Numbered from the stretch's first letter, positions 24,201 to 33,370 are shown. The stretch: DNA of 64,000 nucleotides from JABDBE01 sp963832245 (GCA_963832245.1 CAWHTG010000002.1:620001-684000); one strand, 5' to 3'. Numbers and translations are program-made. The notes: a model not told the origin generated them from the letters alone.

Positions 24201-24494
24201 CTGCTCGAGTGAGGAGCCCTTGGGACAGAGCGTTCCGCGATTGATAGGATGGTCGGGATCGCCCTCGACGTGCACCACCTGCGGGATCGCGTTCTTGGCC
24301 TTGTCACCCAGCGTATAAATGATGACGCCGCAACTCACCGAACAATAAGGACAGGTGCTGCGCGTCTCGGTGGCGCGCGAAATTTTGAGGCTCGACGTCT
24401 GGGCGTAGACCGGAGTCAGATCAAATCCCAGGGCGGACAGACCTACTCCTCCAGCGATTGTGCTTTTGAGGAAAGTGCGGCGGGAAAGCTCCAT
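21249..24494 (-). CDS. fdnG: Formate dehydrogenase alpha subunit, selenocysteine-containing (Tat-exported, molybdopterin)
   Basis: The reading frame runs through one internal TGA (23913-23915) that aligns with selenocysteine 196 of E. coli FdnG: ...ENQARV-U-HGPTVSSLGPTFGRGAM. With the ATG at 24494 (GGAGG 8 bases upstream) the Sec is residue 194 and the product is 1,081 residues. Domains: twin-arginine signal MELSRRTFLKSTIAGGVGLS, [4Fe-4S] site Cys48-x2-Cys51-x3-Cys55 plus NRGTLCPKG, molybdo-bis(MGD) domains, C-terminal MGD-binding domain (VVVTSARSHYIAKAMVTRRI). A histidine-rich linker (AEQHPPQSKPAHADDTHEGHG, near residue 350) is unusual. Oxidises formate on the outer face and feeds FdnH/FdnI. 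Needs selA, selB, selC elsewhere; fdhE is divergent upstream. Confidence 0.93.
23884..23915 (-). promoter_or_regulatory. Bacterial SECIS element directing selenocysteine at the fdnG TGA
   Basis: On the mRNA strand, TGA (23915-23913) is followed by 11 bases beginning CACGGCCC, then a hairpin GGTCTCC (23901-23895), loop AGTTT (23894-23890), GGGGCC (23889-23884). The stem pairs with a single bulged U and the loop contains GU, the two features required by SelB. The 11-base spacing and the CACGGCCC lead are the same as in E. coli fdhF. Confidence 0.88.
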
Positions 24495-24913
24495 CTTTGC
24501 GGCCTCCGACGAAATTGGCAAAACTTGCGCGAACAGCCAACCTTCAAAGTCAGTGGACCTAACAAATCTTGAGATGCCAGACAGAGGTTACAGGTTACGC
24601 TTTAAAATCCACACCTCTGCCAGTAGCCTTCGCTTATTGCGAAGAATATAACTCTCCGGTAACGATGAAGTCAACGCGAAGCAACTGAAAAAGCCAGAGT
24701 CATCGATTCCAGATCTGAAGTGAATGCCGTACCGCTGCAAAATCAGCCGCGTCTTGAGGATCGATCGACCGGTTCATCGGATTTTGAGACGTAGCAAGCT
24801 ACGTCTCCACAGCGGAAGATAACTATTGTAGAGACGTTGCTTGCAACGTCTCCCTTATGCAGCGGTGCTCCATGTTCGTTGCTCCCAGCATCAACTCGCT
24901 TGATAATCAACTC
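24495..24913. other. Divergent promoter region between fdnG and fdhE
   Basis: A 419-base gap with a moderately AT-rich middle (24580-24720) likely to contain promoters for both directions, followed by two perfect hairpins near fdhE. I looked for a sigma-54 (GG-N10-GC) site and did not find one. No gene seen. Confidence 0.5.
24786..24852. repeat. Two perfect hairpins before fdhE
   Basis: GAGACGTAGC-AA-GCTACGTCTC at 24786-24807 and GAGACGTTGC-TT-GCAACGTCTC at 24831-24852, each a 10-base-pair stem with a 2-base loop, separated by 23 bases. The core ACGTTGC/GCAACGT recurs in frame at 52310-52329. Confidence 0.85.
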
Positions 24914-25708
24914 ATGAAAGTTTCGAATTGGCAGCGACGCATCCAGCGAGCCGAGCATTTGGCGGACGAATATTCTTTTGCTTCCGAGATCCTTCACTTC
25001 TATGCCGAAATCGCACGCTTTCAGGAAGGCCTCTACGGCCGATTGGAGGCTGACTCGGAGAAGCCAAGCTCTGTTGAGTATCCTTCTGGTCCGCCAGAGT
25101 TGCAGACGATTGTCGACAGCTTTAGCCCATTCCTATCCGTGATCGAAAAACATGGTCCAGCGCGCTTGGCCGCCATCGCGCGGGAGTTGCACGGATCGTC
25201 CAGGGAGTCCTGGTCTGAACTCCTGGGTGCAAGTTGGAGCACAACGGAATCAACCAATGCTCCCAAAGAATTTTTGGCGCGGGCTTTCCTCCAGCCCTAT
25301 GCTGAGTTACTGCGCGTGCGCCTTGAGACGACATACAACGGTTATAACCAGGCGCTTTGTCCGTTTTGCAATCGCAAGGCCGGCTTGGGCGTGCTGCGGC
25401 CGCAGGGCGATGGTGGACAGCGGTCGCTGGTGTGTTCGTTTTGTCTGGCGGAGTGGGATTTTCGGCGGATTCTCTGCGCCGGCTGCGGCGAGGAAGACAA
25501 CCGCAAGCTCCCGGTATACACCGCGAGAGATTTCGATTATGTTCGCGTGGAGTGCTGCGATTCGTGCAAGACGTACATCAAGAGCGTGGATCTCACCAAG
25601 AACGGCCTGGCCGAACCGATGGTTGATGAGATGGCCACGGCACCGCTCGACCTCTGGGCACAGCAGCACGGATATGCCAAGCTGCAACCAAATTTGATGG
25701 GAATGTAG
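24914..25708 (+). CDS. fdhE: Formate dehydrogenase accessory protein FdhE
   Basis: The C-terminal half has the rubredoxin-like cysteine pairs of FdhE: CPFCNRK, CSFCLAEWDFRRILCAGCG and CCDSCKTYIKSVDL, and the end DLWAQQHGYAKLQPNLMG matches the family end. The N-terminal helical part RRIQRAEHLADEYSFASEIL aligns with RAERLRELAENNPLGDYL of E. coli FdhE, which supports the ATG at 24914 (264 residues); an ATG at 24857 lies against a repeat. FdhE interacts with the catalytic subunit of respiratory formate dehydrogenases and is needed for activity of Tat-exported enzymes. Divergent from fdnGHI, so the enzyme and its assembly factor are together. Confidence 0.92.
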   Translation: MKVSNWQRRIQRAEHLADEYSFASEILHFYAEIARFQEGLYGRLEADSEKPSSVEYPSGPPELQTIVDSFSPFLSVIEKHGPARLAAIARELHGSSRESWSELLGASWSTTESTNAPKEFLARAFLQPYAELLRVRLETTYNGYNQALCPFCNRKAGLGVLRPQGDGGQRSLVCSFCLAEWDFRRILCAGCGEEDNRKLPVYTARDFDYVRVECCDSCKTYIKSVDLTKNGLAEPMVDEMATAPLDLWAQQHGYAKLQPNLMGM

Positions 25709-25862
25709 TCGGGATCGAATACTGCGGCTGCAAAAAAAATCGGGGAAAAGCGTGACCCCAGCCCAAGTTTGCTTCGGAATCACTTGCAACCCAGCCTAGA
25801 GCATGCCAGACTCCTGTCTTGGCCAAGACTTCCCCTAAAGTTCCTGGCCTTTAGGGGTACGT

Positions 25863-27533
25863 ATGTTCAGATTCATTATTGTGGGGCTGCTCCTTACAAC
25901 CGCCTTTGCCTCCGGCCAGGAAGCGAAAGAGGTTCCAACACCGGCGCCCGCCACTGTAGTCTTGCCGTCGGACGCTACTGCTCCCGCGTTTGCTGAGGCC
26001 GCTGCGTTCTATTACCAAGGTGACTTCAAGGCCGCCATCCAGAAATATCAGAAGATCCTCACTGACAAGCCCAACTCGTCAGAAGCATACGCCGGCCTGA
26101 CTCGCGTTTACTTGAAACAAAAGAATGTTGAGCAGGCGAATGAAACTATCTTGAAGGGTGTGCAGGTTGCAGACAGCCCGGTCGTTCGGGTTGCGCTGGG
26201 GGAAGTTTATTTTCGCCAGGGGAAAATTTCGGAAGCCGAGCGCGAGTGGGTGAACGTAATCAACTCCGGCCACGCCAATGCCCGCGCCTACCTCGGCCTG
26301 GTGCGCGTGTACAGGGCCATGTCCCTCTACAAGAAGGCGAAAGATAAAGTGGACAAAGCCCATCAACTCGATCCGGCTGATCCGGATATTCAGCGGTACT
26401 GGTCCGATACCTTGAGCGTCAGCGAACGCATCAAAAATCTGGAAGAGTATCTGACCAAGGTCAATAATGATGACCCGAAAACCCGCGAGGCCCTTCAGCA
26501 TTCCCTGGAGTATTTGAAAGCGCGGCAGCAAGGACCGCCACGGAGTTGCAAGTTGATCAGCAAGGTGACCTCGACTCAGGCTAAGTTGGTGCCTCTTACC
26601 CGTGACGCGCAGCACATGCGCGGACTGGGACTGAGCGTTTCCATAAATGGAACCAAGGCGAATCTGCTACTTGACACCGGAGGGAGCGGACTTGTAGTCG
26701 ATCGTGGAATCGCGGAAAAATCCGGCCTCACCAAGCTCTCCGAAACCAGCATTTGGGGCATCGGCGACCAAGGAGGCAATACAGGATGGATCGGTCTAGC
26801 CAGTTCCATCAAGGTCGGAGAACTTGAGTTCCAGGATTGTCCCGTCGCCGTCATGGACAAGCGCTCAGTCGTGGAGGAAAATGGGCTCATCGGCGCTGAT
26901 GTGTTTGAGCATTTCCTGGTCGACATTAATATTCCCGACCGCAAGCTTCGCTTGAGCGAATTGCCCAAGCGGCCCGGCGAAACCACTCAGGTAATTAAGC
27001 TGAAAACGGATAAAGATGACGCCAGCGGCCAGCAAGCCGAGAATAATGAGGCTAACCTGAATTCGAAGTCCGCTCCGCCAAATGCGGCCGGCCCTTTTGA
27101 CGCTTATGTTGGTCCTGAGATGTCCTCCTATACGAAAATCCTCCGCTTCGGCCATCAACTGCTTATTCCAACCAGAATCGGCAACGCTCCGCCCAAGCTG
27201 TTCATGATCGATACCGGTGCCTTCACCAACATGATCGACCCGCAGGCAGCTCGTGAAGTCACCAAGGTGCACGGCGATGATTACATGAAAGTCAAAGGAC
27301 TCAGCGGATCGGTTAAGAACGTGTATAGTGCCGATAAGGCGGTGCTGACGTTCGGCCACCTCCGCCAAGAAAATCAAGACCTTGTCTCGTTCGACATGAC
27401 CCCGCTCAGCGAGGGAGTTGGTACGCAAATCTCCGGCGCCCTGGGGTTCACCACGCTGTACTTGCTGGATATCAAGATCGACTATCGCGATGGCTTGGTG
27501 GATCTATCCTACGATCCGAATCGCCTGCATTAA
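25863..27533 (+). CDS. Secreted TPR protein with two retropepsin-like aspartic protease domains
   Basis: The 556-residue protein has a signal peptide (1-18, FASGQ), TPR repeats at about 45-185 (AAIQKYQKILTDKPNSSEAYAGL; AEREWVNVINSGHANARAYLGLVRVYRAM), and two gag-pol type aspartyl protease domains. The first has LLLDTGGSGLVVD with DTG at 271-273; the second has LFMIDTGAFTNMIDPQAA with DTG at 450-452. Retropepsins work as dimers of one DTG each, so the two copies could pair within one chain. Similar double-DTG proteins occur in acidobacteria; substrate unknown. It stands alone on the plus strand. Confidence 0.85.
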   Translation: MFRFIIVGLLLTTAFASGQEAKEVPTPAPATVVLPSDATAPAFAEAAAFYYQGDFKAAIQKYQKILTDKPNSSEAYAGLTRVYLKQKNVEQANETILKGVQVADSPVVRVALGEVYFRQGKISEAEREWVNVINSGHANARAYLGLVRVYRAMSLYKKAKDKVDKAHQLDPADPDIQRYWSDTLSVSERIKNLEEYLTKVNNDDPKTREALQHSLEYLKARQQGPPRSCKLISKVTSTQAKLVPLTRDAQHMRGLGLSVSINGTKANLLLDTGGSGLVVDRGIAEKSGLTKLSETSIWGIGDQGGNTGWIGLASSIKVGELEFQDCPVAVMDKRSVVEENGLIGADVFEHFLVDINIPDRKLRLSELPKRPGETTQVIKLKTDKDDASGQQAENNEANLNSKSAPPNAAGPFDAYVGPEMSSYTKILRFGHQLLIPTRIGNAPPKLFMIDTGAFTNMIDPQAAREVTKVHGDDYMKVKGLSGSVKNVYSADKAVLTFGHLRQENQDLVSFDMTPLSEGVGTQISGALGFTTLYLLDIKIDYRDGLVDLSYDPNRLH

Positions 27534-27590
27534 AGGAAAGATTGACGTAATCGCATTCAAGGAAGGTGGGAAGCGAACTGGAAACAAGAA

Positions 27591-27617
27591 ACCCTCCCAG
27601 AGGAACTCTGAGAGGGT
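27591..27617 (-). terminator. Terminator of the cold-shock gene
   Basis: On the minus strand ACCCTCTCAGA-GTTCC-TCTGGGAGGGT forms an 11-pair stem with one mismatch, followed by TTTCTTGTTTCC, 25 bases after the csp stop. Confidence 0.75.
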
Positions 27618-27642
27618 CGGCGAATCGGGACTCTTTAGGTTG

Positions 27643-27846
27643 TCAGGCGCGAACGACGTTACCCGCCTGGAACCCCTTGGGGCCCTTCAGCAGATCGAAC
27701 TCTACGGTTTCGCCCTCATTCAGCGTGCGGTAACCATTCTCCTGGATGGCGGAGAAATGAACGAAGACGTCTTCCCCTGTGGACCGCTGGATAAAACCGT
27801 ATCCTTTAGCCCCGTTGAACCATTTCACTGTACCCTTCTCTCTCAC
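27643..27846 (-). CDS. Cold-shock domain protein (CspA family)
   Basis: This 67-residue single cold-shock domain (OB fold) has RNP1 KGYGFIQ and RNP2 DVFVHFSAI in MREKGTVKWFNGAKGYGFIQ. It binds single-stranded RNA/DNA as an RNA chaperone. The start is GTG with AAGGAG 6 bases upstream. A terminator follows. Long untranslated leaders regulate some csp genes; the 640-base region upstream could hold one but shows only one strong hairpin (27981-28033). Confidence 0.95.
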   Translation of the reverse strand: MREKGTVKWFNGAKGYGFIQRSTGEDVFVHFSAIQENGYRTLNEGETVEFDLLKGPKGFQAGNVVRA

Positions 27847-28488
27847 AATGAACTCCTTTCGCCTCTGCTGAGTTTAGAATTCCACATTCTTCGCGAAGCG
27901 CGCGCGTGACCGACCCCCTCAAAGCATGTGGACCAACAAGTTTGGCCTTGCGGCCGTTGCGACTCTAGTCCAACAAGAAAGGCTCCGGAGTTTCGCGCCG
28001 GTGATCGAGAAAACGGCGCGAAGCTCCGAAGCCTGTCGTGGTGGCGCGAGTTTCGACTGCAATATACAAAACATCAACCCAAGCTAATCAACGTCGCTAC
28101 CGCTATTCCGGCAACGGCAGGAATAATATTCAGGAATTTTCTTTCTGGCAAGAGAAGAATTAACAAACAAGTGAAATCAAATGAAACTAGAAAATATGAC
28201 CCGTGGTTTTAACTGACAGAGATTGGATAGCTGACATCCTCAGAAGCTAGCATCACCATAACCCATAATATTCGCATCTCTCTGATAAGATTAGACCAAA
28301 TCGGCCGACATCCTTATTTAGTTCTGCGTTTGGTTTAGGTTGGAGAAGATTTTTTTTCTTTGCAGTGATTTCCTCAGCCGAAATTCAGTGTAGCTGTGAC
28401 CACCAGCACAGCCAATGCATTCTGTGATCTGTACTATTCGAGTATTCCCGTCAAGCGGCTGGCCTCGATTCAGAAGCGAGGCTCGCTT
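27847..28488. other. Gene-poor region upstream of csp, with a low-GC stretch
   Basis: A 642-base gap between divergent genes. It holds a long hairpin at 27981-28033 and then, from about 28090 to 28370, a clearly AT-rich tract (for example GAAACTAGAAAATATGACCC and AGATTTTTTTTCTTTGCAGT) with no gene I can support. Likely promoters for both neighbours lie here. Confidence 0.5.
27981..28033. repeat. Long hairpin upstream of csp
   Basis: GGCTCCGGAGTTTCGCGCCG (27981-28000) pairs with CGGCGCGAAGCTCCGAAGCC (28014-28033) at 18 of 20 positions around a 13-base loop. Compensating-type differences suggest a structured RNA or a dispersed palindrome. Confidence 0.75.
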
Positions 28489-29055
28489 ATGTCGTCGCCA
28501 TTTTGGAAGTTGTTTGTCGTTGCGCTCCTGCTAGCGGTCCATCTGCGGGTAGTAGCAGAGCAACCGGCGCGGTTGCAGATACCAGCAACGATTCCGCCGG
28601 GATCGCCACTTCGGCAGCATCCGCCGCCATTGACTCAAAGCTCGGGCTACATCTTCGCGGGCACAGTGAAGTCGGTTGAGCGTGCCGCTCCCAAGGGAGA
28701 CAGCGTCGCGACCGTTCAGATCACGTTTCATGTGGATCAGGGCCTGCGCGGCGTTCGCACTGGGCAGAGCCTCGCCATTCGCGAGTGGGCCGGTTTATGG
28801 CAATCCGGTGAACGTTATCGCCTGGGCGAAAGTGTTCTGCTCTTTCTCTATCCGCCCAGCAAGTTGGGACTGACCAGCCCGGTCCAAGGCGCAAGGGGCC
28901 GTTTTCGCATCGGTCCCGACGGCCAAGTCGTCGTCGACCCCGGACGAATCGGTCTTCCCACACGACATCCGGGCATCGGAGACCCGTTTCGGGGACGAAC
29001 CCGCGTCAGCCCTGTCGAGTTTCTCCGTTTTCTCCATTCGACGGAAGAGGAATAA
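28489..29055 (+). CDS. Secreted protein with a possible NTR/TIMP-like beta-barrel
   Basis: From the ATG at 28489 the 188-residue product has a signal peptide (FWKLFVVALLLAVHLRVVAEQ). The central part follows the pattern seen in NTR/TIMP-type barrels: YIFAGTVKSVERAA, VATVQITFHVDQGLRGVRTG, LAIREWAG, GESVLLFLYPPS. It is 4 bases upstream of a matrixin-like gene (ATG at 29060), so the two are co-translated. An inhibitor or accessory role for the partner is speculation. Earlier in-frame starts (28396) add residues without a signal character. Confidence 0.65.
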   Translation: MSSPFWKLFVVALLLAVHLRVVAEQPARLQIPATIPPGSPLRQHPPPLTQSSGYIFAGTVKSVERAAPKGDSVATVQITFHVDQGLRGVRTGQSLAIREWAGLWQSGERYRLGESVLLFLYPPSKLGLTSPVQGARGRFRIGPDGQVVVDPGRIGLPTRHPGIGDPFRGRTRVSPVEFLRFLHSTEEE

Positions 29056-29059
29056 GCGA

Positions 29060-32000
29060 ATGCCGACACGTCTATCTTCTTCGTGCCAGCACGAAACACC
29101 AGACCGAGGAAAATCTCGCTTCCATAGTGCGAACTCACTTCACAGATTGAAACGCGCACGGAAAGTCGCGCCTCGGGAATTTGTCTATCCTGCCACGGCA
29201 GTGCTTGCGCTGCTTCTTACATTCCTGCAAGTCGCGCAAGCGGGCGGTCCGCGCTACATCGCAGGGATCAGCTATTTCAACCAGGGAACCGCCGGCACGC
29301 CTTTGACTTGGGCTCAGGGAGCGGTCAACTACTACACCGACCAAGGTAGCCTCAGTCCGACGGTTTCCGGACCTCAAGGGGACGCGCTGGTCGCCGACGC
29401 CTTCAGCCAGTGGACGTCGATTGCAACCGCCGCCGTAACCGCGACTCACGCCGGACAACTCGCCGAAGACGTCAGCGGCGCGAACGTCTACCGCAATCCT
29501 GATGGCACCCTCACGATGCCCGCTGACATCATGCCCACAGCCGTAGGCACTCCCGTAGGCATCGTGTACGACGTAGATGGAACCGTCACCGATGCGCTTC
29601 TCGGCCAGGGCGCTGGCGATCCGTCGGAGTGCTTCGGCAATGCGGTTTTCGGCGGACTCGACAATTTCGCAACCAGTGCCAACTTTCTCCACGCGCTGGT
29701 AGTGCTGAATGGAAACTGTGTTGTCCAGTTGCCCGATCCCGATGTGGAGTACCGGCTGGTGCGGGTGCTGGGGCAGGTGCTGGGACTCGGCTGGTCGCAA
29801 ACGAATCTCAACATCCAGACCCACAATCCTCCGCCGACCTCCGACGACTACGCCGGCTTCTCCATCATGCACGCCACGGATCTTTCGAATTGCGTTCCCA
29901 TCGCCGTGTGTTATTCCAACGGCGGTAAGGTCAATCCCTACCTGCCAAAAATGGATGATCAGGCGGCTCTTTCGCGGTTATATCCCGGCCCTACGTTTTC
30001 CGCCAGCACGGCTCGTATTCACGGCGACGTGTATTTTGCGAATGCGAGCGGACAACCGGGTCAAGGCATGCAAGGGGTGAATGTAGTCGCCCGCTGGATC
30101 GACCCCAGGACCGGCCTACCCTCGGGAGCTTACGTGGCTACTTCCGTTTCAGGTTTCCTGTTTTCGGGAAACGTGGGAAACACAGTCACCGGTTTTAACG
30201 ACAGCACGGGACCCTTCAACCGCTACGGCTCGAATGATCCAACGCTCGAAGGATTCTTCGATCTAGCCGGATTGCAGATTCCCAACGGTGGCAGTAGTGC
30301 GCAATACCAACTATCCGTCGAGGCGCTCGATCCCTTCTGGTCTGATACTGTGGGCCCTTATCAGCCCTGGCAGGTGCTTCCGTCCGGTTCGGCGCAATCC
30401 GTCACGGTGAACGTAACTCTGGGCGGAGATGTTCCCCAAGACATTGTCATGCAGGGAAGCGCTGCGCAGAAACCAAACTGGTTCGGACCGACGACCTATA
30501 ACTCTCAGGGACCGTTGCCGCCCGCCGGGCCTCTGCCAGCCGCCGGCGACTGGGCAGCCTCTCTCGGTCCCTATGGCAGCCTTGATTATTTCTGGTTTTC
30601 CGGCCAGCCAAACCGCAGCCTTTCAGTATTGGTGACCGCACTGGATCAGTCCAGTGCTGCATCAGAAAGTGAAGCTCAGCCGGTAATTGGTATGTGGGCG
30701 CTCTCCGATCCGGGAACCTACCCGGCGCCGGCAAACACGCCATCAGCATTCAACTCGCCAATTTTCGGGACGACGGTTCTGAACGCGCAACTACTACAGG
30801 CGACGAACTTCCGCGTTGGGATTGCCGACGTTCGTGGCGACGGGCGTCCGGACTATCGCTATCATGCGCGCCTGCTCTATGGGGACCACATCACTCCAAC
30901 CCGGGCCAGTGTGGCCGGCGGTACGGCTCTCGCCATTGCAGGCTACGGATTCCAAGCGAATACCGCGGTTACCATCGGGAGCGGGAATGGACCGCCATTG
31001 GCGGCCTCGGCGAACCAGTTCTTCGTAACGGCGCCAGCTGGCGCGGACGGAGTGCGGGACATCGCCCTCGTCGATCCGCCGACCTCCGCCAGTTCAATCC
31101 TCAGCGGAGTTGTCACATACGGCGCTGGTCCTAACGACTTGCTCCGCCTGATCGCCGGGGCAAATCCTGCGACGCCGGTCGGAGGACAAGCCCCTAATCC
31201 AATTCGAGTACAGGTTTTGGCGCCCGACGGCATAACTCCCGTAGCCGGAGCCACGGTGGTCTTTAGCGCGATTCCCGCGGTTGGTTTTTCGATCTGCGCC
31301 CAAACTAGTTGTACCGTGCTTAGCGACCAATCCGGGCAGGCATCCACAATGGTGAGCGTACTTACAGCCGCCGTGAGTACGATCACGGCGCAGCTGGCGC
31401 CCGCTTCGTATGCCACGCCACAACAGGTGCAGACTACTTTGTTGAATCAAGCTGAGTCTGCGCTAGATATCGCTCTCGTTCCGCAAAATCAGTCGGTAGC
31501 GCAAGGTGCAACGGTGAGCGTTGCACTAACCGCCCGGGTGCTGTCGAATGGGACGCCGCTGCCAGGTCAAGTGGTGAATTTCTCGCTGTATCGCGGAAGT
31601 GGCACGCTGATTCCTCCTTCAGCAACCACGGATGCAAACGGATACGCCCGCTCAAGTCTACAGCTTTCGAACTTCTCGACTGAAGCGGATGGAAACGCCT
31701 GCGTGGGATCAAGCAATAATCCTTGCATTGGTTTCCATGTTTTCCCAGTGCTCTGGTCGGGGCTGCGATTGCAAGCCGTGGCTGGCGATCTCCAACTGAT
31801 TACTGTGGGGCCATCCTTTCAGCCAATCACAGTTCGGATCACGGACTTGTCCGCGCCTCCCAATCCCGTGCTGGGCGTCAGCGTGCTGTTCCAGTCGTTG
31901 CTTGGACGAACCAACGGCGATGCACCGATTGTTTTTGGTGGAGATACCAACATTACGAGGAATCCAATGCCGATTATTCTCGGCATGTCGCAGACGTCCG

Positions 32001-32143
32001 TAATCTCCGATGCGAATGGCCTTGCAACCCTGCAGCCGTCTACGGACGGCTTTCAAGGCGCTTTGGCAATTTTGGGGACAGTCATGGCTGGATCAGGAAG
32101 CCTGCCATTTCAGCTGCAATCGCTTTGGCCGATGACACGATAA
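29060..32143 (+). CDS. Large surface protein: degenerate matrixin-like domain with Ig-like repeats
   Basis: The 1,027-residue protein has a 35-residue basic lead, one hydrophobic export segment (ATAVLALLLTFLQVAQAGG), then a domain like matrixins (about 70-320): AFSQWTSIATAAV, and VRVLGQVLGLGWSQ at about 235-246 in the place of HExxHxxGxxH, followed by SIMHATD (Met-turn position) and DDQAALSRLYP. All three zinc histidines and the catalytic glutamate are replaced (R, V, Q, W), so it is probably not a protease. Later come an IPT/TIG-type domain (ASVAGGTALAIAGYGFQANT) and two Big-1-like domains (PVAGATVVFSAIPAVG; PLPGQVVNFSLYRGSG). Co-translated with 28489-29055. Likely adhesive or scaffold. Confidence 0.8.
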   Translation: MPTRLSSSCQHETPDRGKSRFHSANSLHRLKRARKVAPREFVYPATAVLALLLTFLQVAQAGGPRYIAGISYFNQGTAGTPLTWAQGAVNYYTDQGSLSPTVSGPQGDALVADAFSQWTSIATAAVTATHAGQLAEDVSGANVYRNPDGTLTMPADIMPTAVGTPVGIVYDVDGTVTDALLGQGAGDPSECFGNAVFGGLDNFATSANFLHALVVLNGNCVVQLPDPDVEYRLVRVLGQVLGLGWSQTNLNIQTHNPPPTSDDYAGFSIMHATDLSNCVPIAVCYSNGGKVNPYLPKMDDQAALSRLYPGPTFSASTARIHGDVYFANASGQPGQGMQGVNVVARWIDPRTGLPSGAYVATSVSGFLFSGNVGNTVTGFNDSTGPFNRYGSNDPTLEGFFDLAGLQIPNGGSSAQYQLSVEALDPFWSDTVGPYQPWQVLPSGSAQSVTVNVTLGGDVPQDIVMQGSAAQKPNWFGPTTYNSQGPLPPAGPLPAAGDWAASLGPYGSLDYFWFSGQPNRSLSVLVTALDQSSAASESEAQPVIGMWALSDPGTYPAPANTPSAFNSPIFGTTVLNAQLLQATNFRVGIADVRGDGRPDYRYHARLLYGDHITPTRASVAGGTALAIAGYGFQANTAVTIGSGNGPPLAASANQFFVTAPAGADGVRDIALVDPPTSASSILSGVVTYGAGPNDLLRLIAGANPATPVGGQAPNPIRVQVLAPDGITPVAGATVVFSAIPAVGFSICAQTSCTVLSDQSGQASTMVSVLTAAVSTITAQLAPASYATPQQVQTTLLNQAESALDIALVPQNQSVAQGATVSVALTARVLSNGTPLPGQVVNFSLYRGSGTLIPPSATTDANGYARSSLQLSNFSTEADGNACVGSSNNPCIGFHVFPVLWSGLRLQAVAGDLQLITVGPSFQPITVRITDLSAPPNPVLGVSVLFQSLLGRTNGDAPIVFGGDTNITRNPMPIILGMSQTSVISDANGLATLQPSTDGFQGALAILGTVMAGSGSLPFQLQSLWPMTR

Positions 32144-32209
32144 CCAGGCACGCGAAGGAGGATAAATCGACAGAGTCTCCGAAAGGTATCCAACCAAAAA
32201 GGCAAACCC

Positions 32210-33370
32210 ATGGCTGAAAAGATCCTACTCGTGGACGATGACAACAGCGTCCTCGACGGATATCGCCGCAGTCTGAGCCGCGAGTTTGTGTTCGAAACGG
32301 CGCTGGGCGGCCAGCAAGCCCTGCAACTCGCCACTGACAGCGGACCCTACGCGGTGGTGGTTTCCGACATGCGAATGCCGGGAATGGATGGCATCCAGGT
32401 GCTGAGCAAAATCAAGGCTCTCTCGCCCGATACCATCCGGGTCATGCTGACCGGTAACGCCGACATGGAAACGGCCGTCAACGCCATCAACGAGGGCAGT
32501 ATCTTCCGCTTCTTGAACAAACCCTGTAGCAAAGAAGTTATGGCCAAAACCCTGACTGCAGCGCTGGTGCAGTACCGCCTGGTGAACGCCGAAAAGCAAC
32601 TCTTAGAACAAACCCTTAGCGGCAGCATGCAGGTTCCAACCGAAGTCCTGAGCCTGGTCAATCCCGCCGCATTCAGCCGTGCTGAGCGCGCCCGCCGCTA
32701 CATCCACGACATCGTAACCGCCATGAACCTGGGAAACCCCTGGCAATACGAGGTCGCTGCCATGACGTCCCAACTGGGTTGCGTACCCTAGCCCCGGAAA
32801 CCATCACCGCCGTTTTCAATGATGAGCAGCTCTCAGCGGCCGAGCAGACACAATACGACGCACATCCCCACGTGGCCTATGATCTGCTCTCGAAGATTCC
32901 CCGTCTGGAGCCCATCGCGTGGATGATCAAGCACCAGCATGAACCTCTTCCCCCGCCCGGATCGGGCGAGTTCGAGACACCAGACATGCGGCGGGGAGCG
33001 GGAATACTCCGCCTGATCCTGGCTTATGAAAAACTGATCCACAAGGGAGTCGCACGAAACGAGGCAGCACACACCCGCTCTCCAAAACAAAAACTTCAGT
33101 CCGGAGTTCTTCCACGCTTTGGTGGAATTGGATCCGAATGCCGAAGAAGGCGAAATCCGAAAGTGCCGAATCGAACTACTTTCGCCCGGCATGATCGTTC
33201 AACAGGAGGTCCGCACCAACGAAGGAGTGCTGCTGATTTCCAAAGGTCAGGAGGCCACTCCCCCGCTTATCCTCAAGCTCAAGAACCTGCACGCAAGGCA
33301 CGTTATCGCCGCGGAGGTGACTGTCTCTATGCCAACGACTACGCTGAGTTTCGTCAAAGGCGCTTCGTAG
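32210..33370 (+). pseudogene. Response regulator with degenerate HD-type output domain, two frameshifts
   Basis: The first segment (32210-32788) is an intact receiver: VDDDNSVLDGY, phosphorylation Asp in VVVSDMRMPGMDG, Lys in FLNKPCSKEV, then helices of a degenerate HD/HDOD-like domain (YIHDIVTAMNLGNPWQYEVAAMTSQLGCV). The frame then stops at TAG 32789, but inserting one base between 32784 and 32785 continues as TLAPETITAVFNDEQLS...HPHVAYDLLSKIPRLEPIAWMIKHQHE. Between about 33065 and 33100 the frame returns by one extra base to NFSPEFFHALVELDPNAEEG...SPGMIVQQEVRTNEGVLLISKGQE up to TAG 33368-33370. Two opposite indels restore the family sequence, so either the gene is decayed or the sequence has errors. 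Confidence 0.8.

Noticed and set aside
21249..24494. Reading fdnG as two separate genes or a pseudogene because of the TGA
   Set aside because: The TGA is in the selenocysteine place and a SECIS follows.
24495..24913. Sigma-54 promoter for the formate dehydrogenase operon
   Set aside because: Candidate TGGCA sites lack the GC half at the correct spacing.
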